In this document: in pieces, positions 53,019-61,593 of the stretch
How positions within the stretch are numbered: the stretch's first letter is position 1
Layout: every line of letters begins with the position of its first letter
DNA from: Nocardioides pantholopis
GTDB taxonomy: Bacteria > Actinomycetota > Actinomycetes > Propionibacteriales > Nocardioidaceae
Length of the DNA: 64,000 nt
Reading direction: 5' to 3'
Assembly: GCF_003710085.1 (NCBI RefSeq)
Contig: NZ_CP033324.1
Location: 186,001 to 250,000 of the forward strand
The notes under the pieces: model-generated
The model's input: only the letters and a program-made list of their open reading frames with translations
Databases searched by the model: none
Told to the model about the DNA's origin: nothing
Translations under genes and position numbers: made by a program

Positions 53019-53938
53019 CCGCCCCGGCCGCATCGGACGCCGTGCGCGTCGTGGAGGTCGCCCCGAGGGACGGCCTGCAGAACGAGTCGACCCGACTGAC
53101 CACCGAGCAGAAGCGCGAGCTGGTGGAGCGGGCTGTCGCGTTCGGCGCACGCAACGTCGAGGTGACCAGCTTCGTGCACCCCGGGAAGGTGCCGGCCATG
53201 GCGGACGCCGAGGCCCTCGTCGCGGCGCTGCCGGCCGTGGACGGCGTCACCTACAGCGCGCTCATCCTCAACGAGCGCGGCCTCGACCGGGCGATCGCCG
53301 CCGGGATCACCGAGGTCAACGCCGTCGTGCACTGCACCGACACCTTCAGCCGCCGAAACCAGGGCACCGACGTCGCCGGCGGCATCGAGATCTGGAAGCG
53401 GGTCGCGCGCACCGCACGCGCCGCCGGCGTCCGGGCCAACGTGACCCTGGCGGTCGCGTTCGGCTGCCCGTTCGAGGGCGAGGTGCCCCTCGACGTCGTC
53501 CGCGACGTCGCCGCTCGCGTGCTCGAGGAGCCTCCCGCGGAGCTCTCGCTCGCCGACACGATCGGCGTCGCGGTCCCGCGCGACGTGGCGGCCCGTGCGG
53601 ATGCCGCCCATCGCCTCCTGTCGCCCGGCACCGCTCTACGGGCGCACTTCCATGACACGCGCAGCTGCGGCGTCGCCAACGCCCTCGCTGCCGTCGAGGC
53701 CGGCATCACGATCCTCGACGCCAGCCTGGGCGGCATCGGTGGCTGCCCGTTCGCGCCACGCGCCACCGGCAACGTCGCGACCGAGGACCTCGCCTACGCC
53801 CTGGCGCGCTCCGGCATCCACCACGGCTTCGACCCGGTGGCGCTCCAGTCCGCCGGGGAGTGGCTCGAGGCCCAGATCGGCCGGCCGCTTCCGGCCATGG
53901 TGCTGCACGCCGGCGGGTTCCCCGCCGGCGCTTCCTGA
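53015..53938 (+). CDS. HMG-CoA-lyase-like enzyme (DRE-TIM barrel)
   Basis: A 307-residue DRE-TIM metallolyase of the HMG-CoA lyase group. Motifs APRDGLQNE (catalytic Arg and metal Asp), LADTIGVA, AHFHDTR (metal His pair) and GGCPFAPRATGNVATEDL (mobile Cys loop) are all kept. The family cleaves 3-hydroxy-3-methylglutaryl-CoA, or longer 3-hydroxy-3-methyl acyl-CoAs, by retro-Claisen chemistry. Its presence suggests a methyl-branched intermediate. ATGA overlap with the upstream gene. Confidence 0.92.
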   Translation: MTAPAASDAVRVVEVAPRDGLQNESTRLTTEQKRELVERAVAFGARNVEVTSFVHPGKVPAMADAEALVAALPAVDGVTYSALILNERGLDRAIAAGITEVNAVVHCTDTFSRRNQGTDVAGGIEIWKRVARTARAAGVRANVTLAVAFGCPFEGEVPLDVVRDVAARVLEEPPAELSLADTIGVAVPRDVAARADAAHRLLSPGTALRAHFHDTRSCGVANALAAVEAGITILDASLGGIGGCPFAPRATGNVATEDLAYALARSGIHHGFDPVALQSAGEWLEAQIGRPLPAMVLHAGGFPAGAS

Positions 53939-54024
53939 CGGCCGGACGCCACTGCCCACGTCGCCGGCGTCGTCGGCGACGTTCGTCATCCCCTCGCCCC
54001 ACCGACCACGGAGGTTCCTGTCCC

Positions 54025-56112
54025 GTGCCCACGCTGCAGCACTTCACCCTGACCGAGCAGGACGGCGTCCGCGTCGCCATCCTCGACGTCCCCGGCCGAA
54101 CGATGAACGTCATCGACGCGAGCGTCCTCGACGAGCTGCGCCGGGTCGTCGACGACGCGCTGGCCGACCCGTCGGTGCGTGGCCTCGTGCTGGCCTCCGG
54201 CAAGCCCGGTGCGTTCGGCGGTGGAGCAGACCTGACCTCGCTGCCGGCCCTGGCCGGTGACCCCGGCACCCCGCAGTTCCTGCAGCGCACCCACGACCTC
54301 ATGGCGACGATGGCCGACTCGCCGAAACCGTTCGTGGCGGCCGTCCACGGCTACGCCCTCGGTGGCGCCCTCGAGGTGGCGCTCGGCTGCGGCTCCATCG
54401 TCGTCGCCGAGGACGCGGTGCTCGGCCTGCCCGAGTCGACACTCGGGCTGGTCCCCGGCGGTGCCGGGACTCAGCTGGTCCTCTCGCGGGTGGACCCGGT
54501 GGCCGCCATCGAACTCCTCGTCTCGGGCCGCACACTGCCCGCGCGGGAAGCTCTGCAGGCCGGCCTGGTGGATCGGGTCGTCGATCGGGACGACCTGCTG
54601 GCCACGGCGATCGCCCTCGCCGCCTCGGGCACGGCGCCGGCGCGCGTCCATCCGACCGGCGACGCCGCGCTCCTGGCCGAGGTCACCAGGGCTGCCGCAG
54701 GGGTACGGCGCCCGCCCAGCGGTGCCGCCCGTGAGGCCCTCGTCGCGGCCGTCACCGCCGGCCTGGCGCGTGGGCGCGAGGCGGGGCTGGCCGCCGAGCG
54801 GGAGCAGTTCCTGGCGCTGCTCGGCTCGGACGAGTGCGCGGCGCTGGTCCACATGTTCCACGTCGAGACGGCGGCCAAGCGCCGCTTCCGCGGGACCAGC
54901 GGTCGTCCCGACGCGATCGCCGTGGTGGGCGCAGGACAGATGGGCGCCGGCATCGCCGCGACCGCCGCCTCCCACGGCATCTCCGCGGCGGTGCGCGACA
55001 TCGACGAGGCCCGGATCGAGGAGGCGCGCAACCGGGTGCGGGCCGTGGGCGGCGCCGACGCGGAGCGCCGGTGGACCGGCACCGCCGACTGGGACCGGTT
55101 CGCGGACGCGGATGTCGTGGTCGAGGCGGTGTTCGAGGAGCCCGGGCTGAAGCGCGAGACGCTGGCCCTGGTGGACAGGCAGGTCGGCGAGGGCGCCCTG
55201 ATCACTACCAACACCTCGGCGATCCCGGTGGCGAGCCTGGCCGACGCCGTCTCCGGCGCAGACCGGTTCCTCGGCACCCACTTCTTCTCACCGGTCGAGA
55301 AGATGCCCCTGGTCGAGCTGGTGCCCCACGACGGCACCAGCGACGTCGCGCTCGCGCGCGCCGGCGGCCTCGCCCGCGCGCTCGGCAAGGTGCCGGTCGT
55401 CGTGGCCGACTTCCCCGGATTCTTCACCTCGCGCGTCTACGCCCGCTGGCTGGTCGAGGGACTGCGTCTGCTCGCCGACGGAGCAGACCCCGCGGCGATC
55501 GAGCAGGAGGCGAAGGCCGTCGGCTTCCCGGTCGGCCCGCTCCAGGCCAGCGACGAGGTGACCCTCGAGCTGGTGCTGAAGGCAAGCGTCGTGCAGGTCG
55601 CCGAAAGGGTGCTGACCGGCCGGGTCGACGTACCAGCGGTGAAGGGTCTTCTCGAGCGGCTGATCGCCGCAGGGATCCGGGGCAAGCGCTTCGGTCGCGG
55701 CTTCTACGCCTACGACGCCGGCCGGCGGGCCGGGTTCGACCCCGGCCTCGCCGGGCTGACGGGCCCGGGCGCCGGGGTGGCGCCCGGCGAAGCGGGGGAG
55801 CGGCTCCTCCTGGCATTCGTCACCGAGTCCTTGCTCTGCTGGGACGACGCCACGCTGTGCCACCCCGACGACGGCGACCTCGCGGCGGTGCTCGGGATCG
55901 GCTTCCCGCGCCGCCTCGGTGGCCCGTTCCACTGGATCGATCGAACGGGGGCAGCCGAGGTGCTGCGGCGTCTCGACGGTCTGGACCGGGCCGCCTTCCC
56001 GGCCGGCGACGCGCTGCCTCGGCTCGCGGGCGAGGGGCGCCGGTTCGCCGACGAGCCCCGGCACGCCCGCCCGGGGTCGGTCCCAACCCCCGCAACCCGC
56101 ACGCAGGAGTGA
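54025..56112 (+). CDS. FadJ-like enoyl-CoA hydratase/3-hydroxyacyl-CoA dehydrogenase
   Basis: A 695-residue bifunctional beta-oxidation enzyme. Residues 1-270 form a crotonase domain (GGGADL, HGYALGGALEVALGCGS, GLPESTLGLVPGGAGT, with both Glu positions). From about 295 a Rossmann domain begins with AIAVVGAGQMGAGIAATAA, with NTSAIPV and THFFSPVEKMPLVELV (catalytic His). Two C-terminal helical domains (FPGFFTSRV and CWDDATLCHPDDGDLAAVLGIGFP) follow. GTG at 54025 is chosen for GGAGG upstream. Last catabolic gene before the importer. Confidence 0.92.
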   Translation: MPTLQHFTLTEQDGVRVAILDVPGRTMNVIDASVLDELRRVVDDALADPSVRGLVLASGKPGAFGGGADLTSLPALAGDPGTPQFLQRTHDLMATMADSPKPFVAAVHGYALGGALEVALGCGSIVVAEDAVLGLPESTLGLVPGGAGTQLVLSRVDPVAAIELLVSGRTLPAREALQAGLVDRVVDRDDLLATAIALAASGTAPARVHPTGDAALLAEVTRAAAGVRRPPSGAAREALVAAVTAGLARGREAGLAAEREQFLALLGSDECAALVHMFHVETAAKRRFRGTSGRPDAIAVVGAGQMGAGIAATAASHGISAAVRDIDEARIEEARNRVRAVGGADAERRWTGTADWDRFADADVVVEAVFEEPGLKRETLALVDRQVGEGALITTNTSAIPVASLADAVSGADRFLGTHFFSPVEKMPLVELVPHDGTSDVALARAGGLARALGKVPVVVADFPGFFTSRVYARWLVEGLRLLADGADPAAIEQEAKAVGFPVGPLQASDEVTLELVLKASVVQVAERVLTGRVDVPAVKGLLERLIAAGIRGKRFGRGFYAYDAGRRAGFDPGLAGLTGPGAGVAPGEAGERLLLAFVTESLLCWDDATLCHPDDGDLAAVLGIGFPRRLGGPFHWIDRTGAAEVLRRLDGLDRAAFPAGDALPRLAGEGRRFADEPRHARPGSVPTPATRTQE

Positions 56113-56167
56113 CTCGCCGGTCCATCGATAGTCGCTGGATCACGGAGACTCTTGCGCTGGACCCAGA

Positions 56168-56185
56168 ACTGAGTCTAACCTCAGA
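56168..56185. promoter_or_regulatory. Candidate TetR operator, ABC importer operon
   Basis: ACTGA-GTCTAACC-TCAGA in an AT-rich patch before the binding-protein gene; 14 of 18 bases match the site at 41434. A further half-site, TTCAGTTCAGA, follows at once (56186-56196) and has a counterpart just before the 41434 site on the other strand. Confidence 0.7.
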
Positions 56186-56270
56186 TTCAGTTCAGATGTG
56201 AGGGGTGACACATCGCACCTGCGATGGCTCGGCGTCTCCCTGCACCGGCTCTCCTCGAAAGTTGGAACAC

Positions 56271-57788
56271 ATGCGCAAGATTGCTGGCCTTGCCGCCGGG
56301 GTCCTCGTGCTCGCCTCACTCTCGGCCTGTGGAGGCGGTGGCGGATCGGACTCGGGGAGTGGGGATGGGACCCTGACCTTCGCCTCGCCCTTCGCGAACG
56401 CGACGATGGACCCGGACCTGATGCCGCTGCGCCAGATGGCGATGTACACGGCTCCGGCGTACGACACGCTGCTGCGCCTGGACGAGGAGGAGTCCGTCCA
56501 GCCCATGCTCGCCACCGACTGGGAGTCCGGCTCGGACGACCAGGGGCCGTTCCTGGATCTGACCCTTCGGGAGGGGTTGGAGTTCGACGACGGGACGCCG
56601 TTCACGTCAGCGACCGTGGCGGCCAACGTCAAGCGCTCGCAGGAGCTCGAGGGCAGCACCAACGCAGGCGTCCTGGCCGGGGTGAGTGTGGAGGAGGTGG
56701 ACGAGACGCACGTGCGGCTGCGCGATGAGCGCGGCGTGGGCCCGCTGCCGCGCCTCCTCGCCGGCCAGGCCGGCATGATGATCTCGGACCAGGCGATCGC
56801 CGACAAGGTCGACCTCACCGAGGCCGAGGCTGGGATCGGTGCCTTCGACCTGGAGAGCGTGCAGCCCAATCGCGTGGTCTACACCGCCAACGACGACTAC
56901 TGGGACGAGGACGCCGCGGCGGTCGAGACGCTGGAGATCACGTACCTGGCCGACGACGCCAAGCTGAACGCCGTGCGCGCCGGGGACGTGGACATCACGA
57001 TCCTCCCCGAGGAGATGACCAAGGCTGCCGAGGACGCCGGCTACTCGGTCGAGCACGCCTTCAGCGCCGAGAACTACACGTTCTCGGTCAACACCGCCAT
57101 GAAGCCTTTCGACGACCCGCGCGTTCGCGAGGCGCTCAACATCGCCATCGACCGGGAGGCGATCTGCGACGGCGTCCTGGACGGTGCCTGCGAGCCGACC
57201 GGCCAGATCTTCGGGGCCGGGACCAAGGTCTACGACGCGGATCTCGGGCTCGAGAACTTCTCCTTCGACCTCGATCGGGCCAAGAGCCTGATCTCCGAAG
57301 CCGGCGCGACCGGGGCGCGGGTGGAGATCGCGACCGTGGCCGGCAACCAGATCTTCGAGCAGCTGGCCACGGTCTTCCAGCACCAGCTGGAGCAGATCGG
57401 GCTGGAGGTGGTCGTCAAGCCGGTCGCTCCGCCGGAGGTGGTCAGCGGCTTCGCCGTCCAGAAGAGCGTCGGCATCGCCTTCGGGGCGACCGGCAACGCG
57501 TTCGACCCGTCCGAGTCGCTCGACCGCTACGTGATGCCGACCGGTCTCTACAACCCGGGCGGGCACGAGCTCACGGAGATCGTCGAGCTCGCCGACCAGG
57601 CTCGACTCGAGACCGACCAGGAGAAGCGGATCGAGATCTATCAGGAGCTCTCGGGCTCGCTCGACACCGGCTCCTTCATCGTGCCCGTGGCCAGCCCGGA
57701 GACGGCGTACGTCATCGCCGACCACGTGGAGGGCTGGAAGTCTCCCTGGGCTCCCTCCTTCCCGAGCTTCCGCGGGGTCACGGGCTGA
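56271..57788 (+). CDS. Dipeptide-type ABC transporter substrate-binding lipoprotein
   Basis: A 505-residue extracytoplasmic binding protein of the SBP_bac_5 (DppA/OppA) family. The lipoprotein signal is LVLASLSAC, followed by a Gly/Ser linker. The fold marks are YDTLLRLDEEESVQPMLATDW, LREGLEFDDGTPFTSATV and FDDPRVREALNIAIDREAIC. Ligands in the family range from peptides to nickel and organic acids, so co-location with the catabolic genes makes an uptake role for the pathway substrate the best inference. A hairpin follows before the permease genes. Confidence 0.92.
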   Translation: MRKIAGLAAGVLVLASLSACGGGGGSDSGSGDGTLTFASPFANATMDPDLMPLRQMAMYTAPAYDTLLRLDEEESVQPMLATDWESGSDDQGPFLDLTLREGLEFDDGTPFTSATVAANVKRSQELEGSTNAGVLAGVSVEEVDETHVRLRDERGVGPLPRLLAGQAGMMISDQAIADKVDLTEAEAGIGAFDLESVQPNRVVYTANDDYWDEDAAAVETLEITYLADDAKLNAVRAGDVDITILPEEMTKAAEDAGYSVEHAFSAENYTFSVNTAMKPFDDPRVREALNIAIDREAICDGVLDGACEPTGQIFGAGTKVYDADLGLENFSFDLDRAKSLISEAGATGARVEIATVAGNQIFEQLATVFQHQLEQIGLEVVVKPVAPPEVVSGFAVQKSVGIAFGATGNAFDPSESLDRYVMPTGLYNPGGHELTEIVELADQARLETDQEKRIEIYQELSGSLDTGSFIVPVASPETAYVIADHVEGWKSPWAPSFPSFRGVTG

Positions 57789-57802
57789 CCTGACCACCCG
57801 CT

Positions 57803-57833
57803 TCCGGTAGGGGCCCGAGTGGCCCCTACCGGA
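57803..57833 (+). terminator. Intercistronic hairpin after binding-protein gene
   Basis: Perfect 13-bp stem TCCGGTAGGGGCC with loop CGAGT, between the binding-protein and permease genes. There is no T-run. Such hairpins commonly stabilise or partly end the binding-protein mRNA, giving more binding protein than permease. Confidence 0.7.
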
Positions 57834-57858
57834 GCACCCGAACCGAAGGGAGTCGCCG

Positions 57859-58818
57859 ATGACGATGCTCGTCCTGCGCCAGCTCGCCGGCCGTGTCCTG
57901 GTCGCGGTCCCGCTCCTGCTCGCCGTCACCTTCGGCACCTTCCTGCTGCTGTTCGCCGTCGGCGACCCCGCCTCGGCGATGGCGGGCGACAGTGCCACCG
58001 CCGAGGAGATCGAGCAGATCCGGGTCGACAACGGGTTCGACCGACCGGCCGTGGTCCAGTACGCCGACTGGCTCGGGCAGGTGCTCCGAGGCGACCTCGG
58101 GGAGTCGATCCAGAACCGCGGCACTGTGAGCCACCTCGTCGGGCAGCATCTGCCCCCGACGCTGCAGCTGTCCGCCATGGCCATGGGGATCGCGATCGTC
58201 GTCACGCTCGTGGCCGGCGTCGCCATCGGACTGCGCCCGGGGGGCTGGCTCGACCGGATCACCCAGGGCATCTCGCTCCTCGGCCTGGCCGTTCCGAACT
58301 TCCTGGTGGGGCTCGCGCTGATCCTGGTCTTCACGATCTGGATCCCGCTGTTCCCGTCCGGTGGATATCGGGAGGCGTCCGAGGTGGGGCTCGTCGCTTC
58401 GCTGGAGTACCTCGTGCTGCCCGCGCTCGCGCTCGCCCTCTCGCTGATGTGCCTGCAGACGCGGACCTTCCGCGCGTCCCTCCTGACCGAGTACCGCCAG
58501 GACTATGTCCGCACCGCTCGTATGAAGGGCGTCCCGGAACGCCGAGTGTTCCTTCGGCACGTGGCCCGCAATGCGGCGGCACCGCTGGTGACCGTGATCG
58601 GGCTGGAGGTCGGCGTGCTGATCACCGGCGCCCTCCTCGTCGAGGTGGTCTTCGCGGTCCCCGGCATCGGCAGTCTGACCATCGACTCGGTACGGGGACA
58701 GGACTTCCCGGTGGTGCAGACGCTCGTCGCGCTCTTCGGCGCGATCATCCTGTTCGCGAACCTGCTGGCCGACCTGGTCGCCCTCTGGCTCAACCCCGTG
58801 TCGAGGAGCAAGGCATGA
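57859..58818 (+). CDS. ABC transporter permease, DppB type
   Basis: A 319-residue permease. It opens LRQLAGRVLVAVPLLLAVTFGTFLLLF (first membrane segment), then has SATAEEIEQIRVDNGFDRP typical of DppB-type proteins, and about six membrane segments. The EAA loop reads YVRTARMKGVPERRVFLRHV. ATG at 57859 follows GAAGGGAG. Overlaps the second permease by ATGA. Confidence 0.92.
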   Translation: MTMLVLRQLAGRVLVAVPLLLAVTFGTFLLLFAVGDPASAMAGDSATAEEIEQIRVDNGFDRPAVVQYADWLGQVLRGDLGESIQNRGTVSHLVGQHLPPTLQLSAMAMGIAIVVTLVAGVAIGLRPGGWLDRITQGISLLGLAVPNFLVGLALILVFTIWIPLFPSGGYREASEVGLVASLEYLVLPALALALSLMCLQTRTFRASLLTEYRQDYVRTARMKGVPERRVFLRHVARNAAAPLVTVIGLEVGVLITGALLVEVVFAVPGIGSLTIDSVRGQDFPVVQTLVALFGAIILFANLLADLVALWLNPVSRSKA

Positions 58819-59675
58819 CCGAGATCGTCGGGACCCTTCCGTCCGTCCAGCCGGTGGGGCGCACCCGATCGCGCGTCGGGCGCCGCCCGCTCGTCGTGGT
58901 GGTTGCCGGGTCGTACGTCGCGCTGGCCGTGCTCGTCACCGTCCTGGTCCCGTTCCTGCCGATCCATGGCCCGAACGAGCAGGACCTCGCGAACACCCTC
59001 GCCCCGATCACCGGGAGCCACTGGCTGGGGACCGACGACCTCGGTCGTGACCTGCTGAGCCGGCTGCTGTGGGGCGTCCACACGTCGTTCCTCGCCGGCC
59101 TCACCGCGGTGGGCGTGGCGATGCTGGTCGGGTTGCCCCTCGGACTCCTCGCCGGCTACCTGGGGGGCTGGGTCGACCAGGTCCTCTCCCGGCTCGCCGA
59201 CGTGGTGCTGGCGGTTCCGGCACTGATCCTGCTCCTCGCCGCCCAGACTGCCCTCGACACCGGCATCCAGGGGCAGATGGCAGTGCTGGGCGGGATCTTC
59301 GCACCCCGCGTCCTCCGGGTCGTGCGCGCGGAGACCATGCGGCTGTCCCGGGCCCCGTTCGTCCTCGCGGGCCGCATGTCGGGGTGCTCGCACAGCCGGA
59401 TCCTCGGGCGGTATCTGATGCCCGGCGTGCGGGCTCAGCTCGTCGTCCAGCTCAGCTACCTGCTCGGGCTCGCGATGGTGATCGAGGCCGGGATCTCCTT
59501 CCTCGGCGTCGGAGTGAAACCGCCGGAGGCCTCTCTCGGAACGCTGCTCATCGGAGCCTCGGGGCTGCTGTCCAGCGAGCCCCGGGTGGTTCTGGTCCCG
59601 GCCGCGGTCCTGACACTGCTGATCCTCAGCCTGAACCTGTTCGGCGACTCCCTGACCGAGGAGCGGAAGAAGTGA
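58815..59675 (+). CDS. ABC transporter permease, DppC type
   Basis: A 286-residue permease. The N-terminal part has VVAGSYVALAVLVTVLVPFLP (membrane segment) and HWLGTDDLGRDLLSRLLWG, the DppC signature. The EAA-like loop is VLAGRMSGCSHSRILGRYLM. About six membrane segments. Overlaps the neighbours by ATGA and GTGA, so one translational unit with the ATPases is likely. Confidence 0.92.
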   Translation: MTEIVGTLPSVQPVGRTRSRVGRRPLVVVVAGSYVALAVLVTVLVPFLPIHGPNEQDLANTLAPITGSHWLGTDDLGRDLLSRLLWGVHTSFLAGLTAVGVAMLVGLPLGLLAGYLGGWVDQVLSRLADVVLAVPALILLLAAQTALDTGIQGQMAVLGGIFAPRVLRVVRAETMRLSRAPFVLAGRMSGCSHSRILGRYLMPGVRAQLVVQLSYLLGLAMVIEAGISFLGVGVKPPEASLGTLLIGASGLLSSEPRVVLVPAAVLTLLILSLNLFGDSLTEERKK

Positions 59676-60721
59676 GCATCCGGACCGAAGACGTCCCTGT
59701 CGGCGACGTCGATCCACGGCGCCGTCCGCCGGCCGTCCGCCTGCGCGGACTCGCCATCGAGACCGACGATCCTCACTCGGCTCCCGGAGCGTCGCTGCCG
59801 CTGGTACGTGATGTCTCCTTCGACGTCGGGGCGGGTGAGATGGTCGGCCTGGTCGGCGAGTCGGGTTCGGGCAAGAGCCTGACCGCCTCGGCTGTCGCCT
59901 CTCTGCTCCCTGCGGGGGTCCGGAGGTCAGCGGGGGTGGTCGAGGTCGGTGGGGTCCGGGTCGAAGCGCACGTGCGCCACCCCGACGTGGCGATGATCTT
60001 CCAGAATCCGATGACCAGCCTCAACCCGTCGATGCGGATCGGCGACCAGATCGCGGAGACCGTCCGGCTTCGACACCGGGGGACCTCGCGTCAGGACGCG
60101 CGTCGCCGGGCCGTCGACATCCTCGACCAGGTAGAGGTCACCCGCCCGGCGGAACGCGCCCGGCAGTACCCCTTCGAGTTCTCCGGTGGCATGCGCCAGC
60201 GCGCGATGATCGGCATCGCCATCGCCCGGGATCCGGCTGTCCTCATCGCGGACGAGCCGACCACCGCTCTCGATGTCACCGTTCAGCGGGGCGTGATGGA
60301 CCTGGTCGACCGATTGCGCCGGGACATGGGCCTGGCGGTGCTGCTGATCTCGCACGACCTGGGCGTGGTGAGCGAACGCTGTGACCGGCTGCTGGTGATG
60401 TACTCGGGCGAGCTGGTCGAGGTCGGCGCGACCCGGGACGTGCTCGACGCGCCACTGCACCCCTACCTCGACGGCTTGATCCGGTGCATCCCCGAGCACG
60501 CGCTGATCTCCGGGCGGCTCGAGCCGCTGCCGGGGCAGGTCCCGGCCCCCGAGGACGTGGTCACCGGCTGCCGCTTCGCCGACCGATGTCACCTGGTCCT
60601 CCCGGCGTGCCGGGAGGCGGCTGTGCCGCTGGAGACCGCCTCGGTCGGCCGGGACGTGCGCTGCATCCGGTGGCCCGAGCGGGTGGCGGGGTTCGCAGAC
60701 GAGGAGAGGGTGACCCCGTGA
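59672..60721 (+). CDS. ABC transporter ATPase, DppD type
   Basis: A 349-residue ATPase. Walker A GESGSGKS, Q-loop FQNPMTSLNP, signature EFSGGMRQR, Walker B VLIADEPTTALD and switch ISHDLGVV. The C-terminal oligopeptide/dipeptide extension carries the Cys cluster typical of this family (GCRFADRCHLVLPACRE and VRC), which in relatives binds an iron-sulphur centre. GTG overlaps the upstream permease. Confidence 0.93.
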   Translation: MSIRTEDVPVGDVDPRRRPPAVRLRGLAIETDDPHSAPGASLPLVRDVSFDVGAGEMVGLVGESGSGKSLTASAVASLLPAGVRRSAGVVEVGGVRVEAHVRHPDVAMIFQNPMTSLNPSMRIGDQIAETVRLRHRGTSRQDARRRAVDILDQVEVTRPAERARQYPFEFSGGMRQRAMIGIAIARDPAVLIADEPTTALDVTVQRGVMDLVDRLRRDMGLAVLLISHDLGVVSERCDRLLVMYSGELVEVGATRDVLDAPLHPYLDGLIRCIPEHALISGRLEPLPGQVPAPEDVVTGCRFADRCHLVLPACREAAVPLETASVGRDVRCIRWPERVAGFADEERVTP

Positions 60722-61533
60722 CCGGGCCGCTGCTCCTCGCCGAGGGCGTCACCAAGGTCTTCAAGACCTCGCGCTGGCCGGCGACGCCCCTGCGCACCGT
60801 CGCGATCGACGACGTCTCCCTGCGCATCGAGCCCGGTGAGTCCGTCGGGATCGCCGGTGAGTCCGGCTCCGGGAAGTCGACGCTGATCGGGGCCTTCTGT
60901 GGCCTGGTCCGCCCCGATCGCGGATCGATCCAGCTCCGTGGAAAGGACGTCTATCGGGGCCGACGGTTCGACCGCCGCGCCTGGCGCTCCATGCAGCTCG
61001 TCTTCCAGGATCCCTACACGTCGCTCAACCCGGCGATGACCGTCGAGCAGAACGTGGCCGAGCCGCTCCGCTTCTGGAAGCGGCTCGACGACGCCGCGGC
61101 CCGACGTGCGGCCCGGGAGCTGCTCGAGCTCGTCGGCCTCGGGGGAACGGTCGCCGAGCGGCGGCCGGCGAGTCTCTCCGGCGGACAACGCCAGCGCGTC
61201 TCGATAGCCCGCGCACTCGCCGCCGAGCCGGAGCTCCTCCTGCTGGACGAGTCGGTCTCTGCACTCGACGTGTCGGTCCAAGCCCAGATCCTCGAGCTGC
61301 TCATGCGGGTGCGCGCCGAACGTGACCTCACCCAGGTCCTGGTGAGTCACGACATCAGCGTTCTGCAGCTGGTCTGCGACCGGGTGATCGTCATGCAGGC
61401 GGGCCGGATCGTGGAGGAGTGCAGCGCGCGAGACCTCACCGTGGAGAAGGTCAGCGAGCCGTACACCCGCCAGCTGCTCGAGGCCGTACCCACGCTTCGT
61501 GCGCCGTCCGCCCCTCTGCCGCAGGGCGACTGA
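60718..61533 (+). CDS. ABC transporter ATPase, DppF type
   Basis: A 271-residue ATPase. Walker A GESGSGKS, Q-loop VFQDPYTSLNP, signature LSGGQRQR, Walker B LLLLDESVSALD, switch SHDISVL. GTG overlaps the DppD-type gene by GTGA. It lacks the C-terminal Cys cluster of the companion ATPase. Together they should form the heterodimeric motor of the importer. Confidence 0.92.
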   Translation: MTGPLLLAEGVTKVFKTSRWPATPLRTVAIDDVSLRIEPGESVGIAGESGSGKSTLIGAFCGLVRPDRGSIQLRGKDVYRGRRFDRRAWRSMQLVFQDPYTSLNPAMTVEQNVAEPLRFWKRLDDAAARRAARELLELVGLGGTVAERRPASLSGGQRQRVSIARALAAEPELLLLDESVSALDVSVQAQILELLMRVRAERDLTQVLVSHDISVLQLVCDRVIVMQAGRIVEECSARDLTVEKVSEPYTRQLLEAVPTLRAPSAPLPQGD

Positions 61534-61593
61534 GCCGGCCCGCCCGGCGGGCTCGGCATCTGCCATTCCGACACCGCAAGAGCAGGAGCAGCA

